Below are positions 25,945-37,400 of a stretch of 64,000 nt of DNA, one piece after another; the first letter of the stretch is position 1, and each line of letters starts with the position of its first letter. The notes beneath the pieces are model-generated. The model had not been told where the DNA came from. It did not search any database and was given only the letters and a program-made list of their open reading frames with translations. Location: positions 1-64,000 of the forward strand of contig MEHQ01004281.1 of NCBI GenBank assembly GCA_008828725.1. Reading direction: 5' to 3'. The translations under genes and the position numbers were made by a program. The DNA is from Saccharina japonica. Its lineage: Eukaryota > Sar > Phaeophyceae > Laminariales > Laminariaceae.

Positions 25945-28900
25945 CTAGCCTACGCCTCGACCCCTCCCCGTACATGTCTTCCTCCTCCTGCTCTTCTCCC
26001 CCCTGACCCCCCCCCCCTGCCCGCCTCTCCCGGCGGCGAACAGAATGGCCGCCGTGGCTGCGCCGGGCTCGACCCTCTCCGCGCCGTCCCTCCCCCCCCC
26101 GGCGAAATAGTGCTCGAGGATCACGCTGGCCGCGAGGGAGTCTATCTCGACCTTGCGGCTAACCCCACCCCCGTTCGGGTCCAGCATGGCCTCCGCTTGC
26201 GCCGAGGAGAACCGCTCGTCCCACAGGAAAACGCTCGCGGAGGGGCGAGACGCGGCACCCGCGTCGGCCAGCATGGACGCGAAGCCACGCACGGTTTGAC
26301 ACATCATGGCCTCCGTCCCGTTTCTGCGCACGAACGACAGGGGCGATGATGCCGAGGTGACGAAGGAAAGGGGAAATCAAGGCGTGTTTTATGATCTCGT
26401 ACAAATGATACTTACACCTGTTGAATAGATGCCCTATATGAGATGATATACCGTACGCATGATGCCATACACAGCAGCGCGGAGCGCGAAGAGAAAGTCT
26501 CGCATTATATTATATGTACAGCCGCACTACAGCAGTAGCATGAGGCATTGTGGAGCCGTGTTCTCCGAAATATAGTATCATACATCGAATTGTGCATTAG
26601 GGCGACCGAAAACGACAGCGTGGAAGAAAGCGTAGCTTTCAAACACCCAGGCAGTGAGTACTGGTGTTCAGTCGGAGTGGTCAGTGTTGTTACAACGTAG
26701 TTTCCTGGGCGCTGTTGGAGGTTGGAGCATTCCGAGAGCCACGACACGCGAGCTTGCGCCTGGTCTCCAGCAGTGCAGACCGCTAGTAATAGCAACTCCT
26801 CTATGGTACCAAGTATCTGCTGGGACAACCCGGCAGACCAACTCATGCTGCTCTTGCCTGTCTGTAAGCTACCAGTACCTGGTACTCTCGACACGATAAG
26901 TACGAGGTACGAGGCGCTTCGCGTAGCGGGCGGTTCCGCCCGCTACGCTCGCTTTGAAGGAAGAGTAGAACGGGACAACGTAAAAGACAAAAGGTCTAAA
27001 CATTTAGATGTAAACAGCAACTTGCAAATGCCAAGAACTTCATACGTATATCGTATATGCCCCAGGAACACAACTCGGACGCCGCATGTATGCTGTACGT
27101 ACTTACGTATTTTGATATGTATGTACCTGGTACGTATATACGAAGTATGTCCGAAAGAGAAGGCACAGCAGTACGGAACACAGCAAGACGCTGCGTTGCC
27201 TGCTGGGTGTGATTTGTGCCTTTTTCGTGATTCTGCGTGGATTTTCGTACGTACTTTGTACCTGGTGTGTACGAAAGAGAAAGCACAGCACAGCTCGGTC
27301 GTCAACTTGTTCTCCGGTCCTTGGACCGGAGACTCAGAAAGCATAATCCCAAAAGTGATGCCCGATTTTCAAGATAATAGGCGTGACAGAAAAGTGACCC
27401 CTCAAATCACACCACGGGTACCCCCTTGTCCCCTCGACCCTCAAAGCCCGTTCTTGGCGTACAGCAGCGGCGTCGCGACAGTTTTTGCACGCCTCGACAG
27501 CCTAGCACACACCATGCGCCTCGGCGGAGTATCAGCAACAGAGGTGGGGTGTGTGCGACACGCCGAGGACAGCAGTACGCACCGAGCAGATCAGCACGCA
27601 AACACGCCGAGCACTGAGTGACCTTTGGGAGTTTCACATCTATGATGAATATTGTTTGAACAGGAGGAAGGGGGGTTGTGATGATCTGCGAACTGCGAAC
27701 TGCGCGGCGGGTATGAGTACAATGCCACGCTTCGCCATTCGCCACGTGTATGAGTTCATGTCACGCCTCACTAGACCGCCTTGTCAGCTCGCAGCTGCTG
27801 CTGCAGCTGCTGCTGCTGCTGCTGTAAAGTCTACGAGTACGGAGAGGCGCGCGCCGAGTGCTCTTCCCTTCGTCTCTAGGCCCGAGGCCGCGCCAGCCGA
27901 GTATCGGCATCAGAGGTGGGGTGTGTGCGCCACGCCGGGCACAGCAGCACGCACGCAGAGCACATCAGCACGCACGCACGCATGCAGCCTCCGATCGAAT
28001 CGGCGTGTGCACCGCTTCAGTGATTTCTCGAGGTAGCCCGTACATAATTGCGCGTCGGGCGCGAAGCAACGTCGCTGTGTCACCATCCAACTCATCGATC
28101 GTGCTGCTGGTGCTGGTGCTGGTGCTGCTGCTTGCTTGCTGTGGATAACATCTTGAATTTAGAGACCATGCCATTTTTCGATTTGAAAATCTGATGACCC
28201 AAGTCATCGGATTTTGGGCCAAAATCGGACGACTTGGGTCATCGGATTCTCAAATCGAAAAAATTCCTGTCAGATTTTGCACAATCGGACTGCATAGGAC
28301 GGTGCTTTCGTTTTTGAGATCGAAAAATACAAACTAAAGCTCGAAATCGAACCGCACAGGAAACGACCTCGTAGTTTGTATTTTTCGATCTCAAAAACGA
28401 AAACACCGTCCTATGCAGTCCGATTGTGCAGTATACTTCGAGCATCGAGTACATTTCGTACTCCGAGTACTTAAGAGTATTAGAGTGCTGGCGGCCTGAA
28501 TACTCGGAGTACTTGGAGTATGAGCAGTACTGAAGCCCCAAATACTCGGAGTACAAGGAGTACCCGCAGCGTCGGACCCCGAAATACTCCGAGTACAAGA
28601 AGTATTGAGAGTGTTCATACCCGAAATACTCCGAGTACGAGCAGTATCCCGGAGTATCGAACCCTTACTTTACTCCAAGGTACTCGGAGCATCTGTGCAT
28701 CATTGAAGACAACGAGGAACTACAAAGGCTTGCATCTTTTTTTCAGGACTGGAGACTAGCAACGCGAATGTTACTCATTCGATTGCGATACCAACACAAT
28801 GAAATACAAAAAACAGAATCCACAAAACTGAGAAAGATATACGTACTCGAAAAAAACGGCACAAACGAAAAACAAAAACGAAATAAAACTGTAGGAAAAA

Positions 28901-31251
28901 ATCGACAATCAAGTGAAAACGAAATTTGGAAAAAAATCCGTCTGATGGTTGCGCCGCTCAAAAAACAATTTTTCGAACGCCTGTAGGGTTCTGTCAGCCT
29001 CGTACGTTCCCCGCCCCATCGCGACCACCTCGTCATCGATTCGGTCCGGGTCGAGCTATACTCTCTGCCCCAATGAGCTCCGTGGCCCGCCTCGCGCGAC
29101 GCCCGGTGCTCACCGTGGCCCTCGTTCGCCCGATCGACCATCATGGTGTTCAGACTGCGGAGCTCTCTCTCGGTAAATAGTATTCGTTCGGGAAATAAGC
29201 ACCGCTTGAATTATATTTTACATACCAAGACGACCCTTGTAAATTCGGACATACTGTACTGATCGCAGCAGCAGCAAGCATCAATACTTCCCTCGTGTCT
29301 CGATGGACACGCCACACTTAGCCACGACAACGGCGACCGCGCTCCTTCCGACCCCCCCTCTACTGGCCAGCACCCACCCATATACCCGCGATGGCGCCGC
29401 GCTCGCCCGCGTTGCCGTGCTCTGGGTACTTGCACAAACATCAAACCGAAAAAGGAAAAAGGCTCTCGCGGGCAAAAGTGAAGACAACAAAGAAAGGTCC
29501 CACAAGTAATAAAAGGAGGCGGTATCAAAGTGGGAGCCCTGAAAAGCCAGGGATGGGTCAACGTGGCCCTATCAGGCACCTACTCGTACCTGTGTTGCAG
29601 TGCCCACAAAAAAACATCGATTTTATCAAATCTCTGGACAAAGAGATAATGGAACCACGTCTGCCCCGATTGTTTTTCCTGTAGGACTTTTCGTGATTCG
29701 GCCCTACTAGTAGCTCCGAACTTTCCCATTAATACATAATTTGGCAAGGCAGATATAAGCTCCTTGGTGCACTCCCGTCAGTGTGCCAAATCGGCAGCAG
29801 ATTCCGTGGCCTCCTTCTATGCGGACCTTGTCGTTGAAGTTTGAAAATGTGGTTCCAGTCGCTTGAATATGCGGTTTCTCGTACTGTATTCAAGTATTTT
29901 ATTTTCCGCTGTAGAACGAGCACGAGGTATTTTTTGTATTTTTTTCTGCTGTAGAACGCGAGCACGAGGAATTTCTTGTGCTCGTTCTGCAGCAGAAAAA
30001 AACACTTGGCTACAGTACGAGAAACCACATGTTCGAGCGCCTGGAACCACATTTTCAAATTTCAACGACGAGGTCCGCAACGAAGGAGGTCACGGAATCT
30101 GCTGCCGCTTTGGCATGCTGAAGGGAGTGTACGAGTGTACCAAGGAGCATATATCTGCCTTGCCAAGTTATGGATTAATGGGAAAGTTCGGAGCTATTAA
30201 TAGGGCAGAATTACAGGAAAAACAATCGGGGTAGATGTAAGTCCAATGTCTCTGTGTCAAGAGTTTTTTTTTTGTTTTCGTGGGCACTGCAACACAGGTG
30301 CAGGACAAAGATATCCATACCGTAAGTAATTCCATATTCCCCCTGCCTTCGCACTGGTTGTGACTAAAGCTGTACCTGCAGACCTACGGTACACGTACGG
30401 GTAAAGTAGCTCTCACCGGTTCACGGCGTACCTACATCGTTGCCCGAGTAACCCAGTATTTACGAGTGACCATTAAATACGATACTACTTAGCGTTGGAT
30501 ATGGGACGATAATCCATTTCGATCCGATACGGGCCTAAAAAAACGATATCCAATAAACAATCCGATATTTATCAGATCGGATCGGATCGGATCGGATATC
30601 TGAAACCTCTGATACTGCTGTACGAGTACTACCGTGTCTCGTTATCTCATGCGTCTTACGTGCGTATATACATACTTGCCTCTCAAGCGGCAACCCCACC
30701 ACGATGTCGCGTATCCCCTCCCCACGAGCTCGAATAAGCACCTGGCGCACGACCTCCAGCTCGTTGCCGCGGTTGGTGACGCCCGGCACAACGCGCGGTG
30801 AAATCCCTATGCCTATGGCCAGCCCCACACGACGGGTGCCATAGTCCACACATAGCGTCCGCCTAGACTTCTTCCTGCTGGCGGTGCTCCCACCCAGCGG
30901 AGGGGGAGTCGTGGACGACGGGTAGAGCCACGCGACTGACGGGTGTACATCATCCTCAGCATCGTCGTTTTCGTCGTACTTGGCCTGCTCGTCGCTGTCA
31001 CCATCGATGTCGCCGCTGCTGAAAGGCATGATCTCCTCAGCCTGCTCTGGTGCAGCGTTGCATCGCCTGTATGTTGCAGTTGCGACCGAGCGGCGAAGTA
31101 GTGCTGCTCTGGTTGCAGCTGCCGGGATCACGTAAGCATTTCCTGGCAGAGAGGGCGGAGCCAGCGCAACCAACGAGCAGAGACAGACCGCGGCAGTTGA
31201 CGTCCATGATTTTCTCGGTCGTTGCCGTGCTCTTGCACGTGTTGCCGCCAT
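25945..31251 (-). CDS. Plastid-targeted RuvX/YqgF-type nuclease, GC-AG intron
   Basis: The YqgF/RuvX domain has an RNase H-like fold and acts in Holliday junction resolution and rRNA processing in bacteria. Exons 30680-31251 and 25945-26323 give 316 residues. Residues 1-45 look like a signal peptide ending at an AYVIP motif, so plastid import is inferred. The domain has D136 in VDYGTRRVGLA, GLPLERNGTE across the splice, E227 in WDER, and D252 in IDSLAASVILEHY, matching the catalytic acids of the family. Frame across the 4,356-bp intron is kept only by a GC donor (AG|GCAAGT, phase 2); the nearby GT does not fit. The C-terminus probably reads through in another frame: beyond an 11-C run (26007-26017), a second frame gives EEDMYGEGSRRRLDEM and PKRKRKRR before a stop at 25853. 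Divergent from the SMN gene. Confidence 0.85.
27525..27985 (+). repeat. Direct repeat pair in the RuvX intron
   Basis: About 85 bp (CAGAGGTGGGGTGTGTGCG, CACGCCG, ACAGCAG, ATCAGCACGCA in order) occur at about 27525-27610 and 27898-27985. A GCTGCT microsatellite at about 27793-27823 lies between them. Confidence 0.7.
28175..28262. repeat. Short hairpin (GATGACCCAAGTC)
   Basis: CGATTTGAAAATCTGATGAC is matched by its near reverse complement after a short GGGCC turn, giving a near-perfect stem of about 40 bp in the RuvX intron. Confidence 0.8.
28275..28433. repeat. Second hairpin, 60-bp arms
   Basis: GCACAATCGGACTGCATAGG ... GATCGAAAAATACAAACTA at 28275-28336 returns as an almost perfect reverse complement at 28374-28433, around a 37-bp loop. 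It directly adjoins the previous hairpin. It could be transcribed as a fold-back RNA within the RuvX intron. Confidence 0.85.
28440..28680 (+). repeat. Tandem array of TACTCGGAGTAC units
   Basis: Degenerate units of about 35-45 bp each contain CCGAAATACTCCGAGTAC or a variant; CTCGGAG/CTCCGAG is palindromic. The array follows the hairpin directly. Confidence 0.75.
29589..30298. mobile_element. 710-bp fold-back element in the RuvX intron
   Basis: The left end CCTGTGTTGCAGTGCCCAC and the right end GTGGGCACTGCAACACAGG are perfect inverted repeats. Further matching pairs continue inward: CCCCGATTGTTTTTCCTGTA with its complement near 30215-30235, CTTTCCCATTAATACATAA near 29725 with its complement near 30168-30190, and GTGGTTCCAG with CTGGAACCAC around 29850 and 30045. 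Arms are about 300 bp, with gaps, and the loop is under 100 bp. No protein is encoded. Long inverted arms are typical of fold-back type non-autonomous DNA transposons. Confidence 0.85.
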
Positions 31252-31420
31252 GATCCAGGCTGCAGGTGAACAAGGTGGTCGGATGGGCTGGGGCATATGT
31301 TATGTCCACCCTGTAAAAGCACGCGACAACGAAAACTGGAAACCCCGAATCCTGAACGAACAACGACTGTCATGCCCACACCTCACACCTTTGACGACTT
31401 CGTATCAGGTTATCCTTTCG
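31252..31420. promoter_or_regulatory. Divergent upstream region of RuvX and SMN genes
   Basis: There are 169 bp between start codons on opposite strands. Both 5' UTRs and core promoters must be here unless upstream non-coding exons exist. No repeat is present. Confidence 0.45.
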
Positions 31421-34400
31421 ATGTCTGCATCAGGGACGAGAGAGAGCTGGGACGCAGGAGGGCTGGCATTCAGCCAGCCCAGCATCGGCGCCGGCGATGC
31501 AGAAGTGAGTCGTGGCAGCGTAAAAAAAAGCCTGCGGCCCATAGTATGATACACGCTGGCCCTTGCCTATCAAGTCCCTATCAAGTGGGCGTCGATTTTC
31601 TATTGATTTGTGTTGTTCTTGTATCTGTCTTACCTTTGGTACGTGCGGACAGACCACGATTCCTACGTACGATAGGCTGTACATGGGGTGCACCTGGTAT
31701 ACTCGTATTAAAGAAAATCCAGCTTTGAGGTCGGTCGGTCGGCTTTTGGAGTACCCACTGCTGTAAGGGAAGGAAGAAGACTCGTGCCGGCAAAGCATGC
31801 AGCCTTTGGTGCCTGCGGCCGCATGGATCAACGGGTTCTGGAGGTTGATTTCTTGTCGCGCTTTATCCTTGGGGCGTCGGGCGTCAGGGCTTGTGTCCGG
31901 CGTCGGGCCGTGGGCCGTGGTGGTGTTGGTGCTTGGTGCACCTGGTCATGGTGCTTCTGCTGCTGCACTGCTGTCGAGTTTGCTGCTATAATAATTGCCT
32001 TACTTGTTTGCTTATTTGTTATATTATACGTAATACTTGCAGTTTTGGTTTGATTTGACCCCCTGCCCCCCCCCTGCCCCCTCCCCTCTGACGTGTCTCT
32101 TCCCTCGTACCGTCGCGCACAGCAAGTGGAGGACGTGTGGGACGACCGAGCGATCCTCAAGGTGCGGTCCAATGCCTCTGTCCGCAAAGAAGCGCTTAAG
32201 ACTACCGACAGCTACAACGTATATACCTGGTAGCAAGAGTTCGGCAGCAGTGCTGATCGCCCTTTAGCGCTGGAGCTTTTTTCTGGGCGATGAGCGCAAG
32301 GAATAAGCAACTGTCCCCGTGTCCCCTGGACTGGTTGCTCCGCCGTTGTTTACGTCGTGCGACCCCAGTCCTCCGTCGTGTGTACGTATGTACACGTGAT
32401 ATGATATACTATTAATAGTAATATGTACTACAACTATTAATAGTAGTACCTGGTGTCTAGAAAATCAGAACCCTAATCCCTATCCCTCCGCTCAAGGCGC
32501 TGTTCTTGCGCGGAGTGCGGAGTCCCTCGCGGACCGACGGGGGAGGGAGTGCCATTGGGACAGACGATCAAACATGTACAAATGTATCACACCACTACAG
32601 CCAGCAGCACAAGATTACAGACAGCAGCCACAGCAGCAACAGTAGTGGTGTTGAAGATGAAAACCCCCTTACCAATACACATAGCACTGCATCCACGCTT
32701 TTCGGGAGGCAAACGAAACTGCTGTGGGAATTACGTACGTGCACATAAATAAGAATTGGGGTCGTTTTTGCAGGCAGGAAAAGGGTTGAGCGGTGGGTAC
32801 AACAGCAGCAGTGTAGCTGGTGAGAAGGGGGGAAGACGCTGCTGCTACCTACTGACTTCCTTGCATTCGTCGTCGTTGCAGGGGTGTTTGCTGCTTTGGT
32901 GGGCGAACGATGGAGCTAGCGTGCGAGCGATCCCGCAACCGATCCGGTCACACGTCATTAAAATACCCATACGAAGTAGGACACGAACAAGGCGGCTTTT
33001 TCCGTTTTTCCCAAAGGCGTAGGGTAGCTGCTGCGATCGGACCGACCACTGCTGTCGATGGTTGTTGGACGTGTTGGCTGGGCATCTGGCCAATAGCAGC
33101 GAAATGCCCGAAATGTCCAGTAGGGTTCACCACTTTATTCGCGACTATGGTTGAAGCACACTACAACAGCTATTAATAGTACTGCGACGTACTGTAGGGA
33201 CTAATGCTACGTATCCGATGGTTGATCAGTTCACAAGCAGCAGAGCAGCACAAGCAGCAGAGCAGCAGCAGCAGTGACCCTCAACCACAGCAGTGTCGAA
33301 CAACTGGTAAACTTCCCTCCAAATGTCGGCTATTATGCCCTCATTCCAGCCTCCTTGACGTGAGAGCATTATCGTATTATCCTATTAATAATACGTATAC
33401 ATATCTTATACCTGGTATACATCGTGTGATATCATATTATATCACACTCGCGTGAAAATGCTGTTTCGTACATGTCACACATATTATACTACTATTAGTA
33501 GATGTGTGTGTGTTGTTCACATTAAACTGTCCTCTCTACCCGTCGACATCCAGCACACCCAGTGTCCGTGCCGATTCTTCATCCTAGAAAGGTATAATAC
33601 CAGTTCTGTGGTCACAACACTGCGACACAGAGATACTACGCTGCAGTGCAGTAAGCAGAGCAGACAATGCAATGCCATATATACGACAGGCACGACCTAC
33701 CCTGCTAGCAACCCAGCTGCGTGAAAGAGAAGAAAATAAAATAAAAAAGCGAAAAGCGAAAAGCGAAAACGGAAAAATAAATAATAAAAATATAAGTATA
33801 AATATAATAAAAAGTTCAAGAAACAAACAAAACCGATAACAAAAGACAAAAGAAAGAATGTGTCATGATTCTCCCGGAGGAGATGTGACGGAAAAATAAT
33901 ACCGGTATAAAATAAAGCAAAAATGAAAACAACGTGAGTAAGCAGAGCAAGACTTTAAGAACGAAAGGAAAATATGAAAATATAGGCAACCGAAGCACAC
34001 CAAAAGCACCTTCCAGGCATCCGAGGCAGGTTTGTACCCGTAGAACAGACAGATTCTACCAGCTAGTAAATAGGACCTACTGGATGTCGACGGGTAGAAA
34101 GGAAGGTTTAATGTGAAGAACACACACACACACGGTACACACCAAAACCTAAACCAGGGTATATTTTACTATTTTTACCAACAATATATGGTCCTATTTA
34201 CTATTTACTAGTGTTTACTATGCCCCCTCGTAAAAGAAGACCGTGGTTTGACCCCTCGACTGACCGCCCCATACACTAAAACTACATCGTAGTGTGTTAA
34301 GGCCATGACGCGTCCAAAACAACCCGTTCCCTGGCACATTTGCTCGTATTATACGAGTACATACATGATACTGGTATATATGATATTTTGGCTATATACT

Positions 34401-37400
34401 CGTACTTTCTGCTGGGCTCCACAGCAGCAGTTCTCGAGCTCTAATATACCTGGTAGGCTCTGTCTACGCACTGGTGCTGGTGCTGTTGAGGTTTGAAGAA
34501 GCATCGGCAGGCATTCGATTTCTTGTTTGCCGCTTTTTTTTTTTTGCGACTCTGCTCTTTTCACCCCCGGGTTCTTGTTTTGTTGTTTTTGCTCTCCCGC
34601 CCCCCGCAGGCCTTCGACGATGCCTTGAACACCCACACTCGGAAGCCGGTCAACGGAGTGGAGGTGCGCGCGGCAGTTGCATCGCGTTGAGCATTATCAT
34701 AGTCTGCTTGTGCTAGCTGCTGCTGTTGCTGCGGTTGCTATGCTTCGTTCGTACCAGAACCTTTCACTGGAAACGGAGCAGTTATCTCGCCCATGGCACA
34801 TTCTGGCGCATCCCAACAACCGCGAATACTAGAAAAATAGAAAAATAGACCGTTTCTTCGGATCTCAGACAACGTCTAAATATCTAAAATAGTCTATAGA
34901 TATATACCTGGTGAACGAGTATGCCCCACAAATTCCGTGTATTTTTACACTTCTGGACTAAATATAGAGCTAGAGCTATATATGATGCCGGACAATTTTC
35001 CTGTTGCAGCGTCCCCCCCCCCCCCTCCACCCTCTTCCTCTCCTCAAGAGACCCGGGAGGTGCCACCCGGCGCTCCGTTTGTCATGGCTCCCCCCTGGTC
35101 ATTTCGAAGGCACCGCTTATACACTCGCAAATTTTCTGTCGCGTTTTTTTTTCTTTCAACATTTTGACCAGGGCGATGATGCCCACCCGCCACGGCGGTA
35201 TTGCGAAAGGCTCACCATCCTGATCTCAGCTTTGCTGTTAGTACCATACGAGGGCTGTCGAGAGCGGGGGTATCATTTGTTGACGGAATACCCGCACTTA
35301 CTGACTTCGTGTACTCGTTAGTGTTTCGAGGGCTTCTCTGAATAAGGCACGCTATGAATATCTATCCTCTCGGCGTTTTTTTCTAACAATCTTGGAACAC
35401 TGCTGCTGCTGCTGCCTTTCCGCTCGTCCTCCCACGAATAAAAACAGGCCCGCAAGTGGGACAAACACGCCGCACAGGGATTGGCAACGCCGCCGGTGAT
35501 GGACAACAGGGGGCCACCTCCCGGGACACGCGAGGGACACGGTTCCCAGCAGGGTTCCCAGCAGGGAGATCGGCGCTTCGCTGGTCTGCTGACCAAGGGA
35601 GGCGCTGAGGCGGCGGCGGCGGCGAGGCAGGCAGCGGGGGTGCCGGGACCGTGGGAGCCCGTGGCAAATTCGCGAGAGGTACGGACGGACGGACATGTTG
35701 CGTGGAGGCGTTGGTCTGCGGGGGTTTCGTTAAGGCGTTTTTTTTATCAGGCAGGGCAAGGCGCCATGATGATCTCAATACAGCCCTTTTTACATGAACA
35801 AAGTTATGATCCTAAGACCCTATACTACCTGGTATACGTACGTAGTGCCAAGTGGTTTGTCCCCTATAACGCGGATGCAGGCGCTGGATGGGTCAAGTAC
35901 TACAGCAATAGTGCTGCTGTATACAGCGCGTCGAACAGTTTAAGTTACTTATTTTTTTAAGGGTTGTAATTATAACTACAAGGTGGGTGAGTGTTTGGCG
36001 CGATACGTTTGACCTACGATACATCAGTATATGTGTTGTTGCTGCTGCTGCGGTGGTGTGCACCAATGGAGGGGGGGGGGGGTATGTGAGGCGTGTGCAG
36101 TACTTCAACCAGTGCTAAATTACGTTGCTGTGGTGGTTCGTACTCGTTTGCCGCATCTCCCGCAGTGTCATCGGGTTTCCATACTGTTGTGGTGAAAGCG
36201 GTGTGGTCTTTTGGAGATAAATCGCTGGGAATTCGCTTTTTACCCACCCGCCCACTTACGCGCACCCGTCCGTCATGCTCGTCGAGAAGAAGCATGTATC
36301 GATGTTGTAGTTTTTTCATAGCGGCCAAAACCTTTGGATCGATATTTTGATATTTTCCGACAAATTGTGTCGTTTTTTTTGCCTTGTTTTTGCATACATA
36401 TGTGTCCGGCCCTGACGATGGATGCACCGCCGCTTTTGTGCTCTCTCGGCGCTTTGTTCTGGACAGGGCGAGGGGCAGGATGCGGCAATGGTCAAGGAAG
36501 ATGCCGGGCAGAGGTAAGCGACCCTGCCTGAACATTAACCAACCCTTTTTCAAGGCCCACAACTAGTGACCCAAAAAGGAAGTTGGCAATTTCGTCAGTC
36601 GTCCATTGCGGGGGGGACCATTATAGTAATTAGATGGACCCAAACACCAAAAACCACGCATCTGCCTGTGTTTACACAATAAACTTGGTTACTATGGTCC
36701 CTCGTAATAATACATATTCCGGGGTGGGCATTTGTTGTAAGAAGAGCAATCAGAACCCGCGACGGACCCCAAAAACCAGGTATCCCGCCTAATGTTTAGA
36801 CACCATATTTGGTTCTGATTGGTATGTATGTTCCCTCCAGTAATAGGAAGATAGCATGCACCAGAACGAGCATCAATCACCATGCTGCACGCCGTGTCGG
36901 TGTAACCCTGACTGCTTGGTGTGACCGATGCTGTAGTCTGCTGCCGCACCCTATTACGAAGGGCCATAGTTAATAGGACCAAATATTGTTAGTAAAAATA
37001 GGTGCGATATATATTGGTTTTTATGTGTACCGTGGGTCCCCTATTTACTATGGTTCCCCGTTACAATATGTACAGGGAGAGACCTTTCGAGCGTGTGCCG
37101 CGTCCCGTTTTTTTTCGGGCCGCGTATCGAAACCGAGGAATTGGGTTTGTTATTAAACAAACTGTTCGCGCGTTCGTATATATGGCGTTCAAGTAACACC
37201 GTACCGTGTTTTGCGGCGCCAGGTGTTTGCGCCCAATGAAGTTCAAAATGTGTTTTTTTTAGTGTTTGCGCTCGACGAAGGTCTTGGGGTGTTTGTGCAC
37301 TCGATACATATGTTGGGCATTGCGCCCGCCCGATGAAAGGGTGTGTTGGGTGTTTGGTGCACTGGATACATCTGTTGGGGCATTGCGCCCAATGAAAAGA

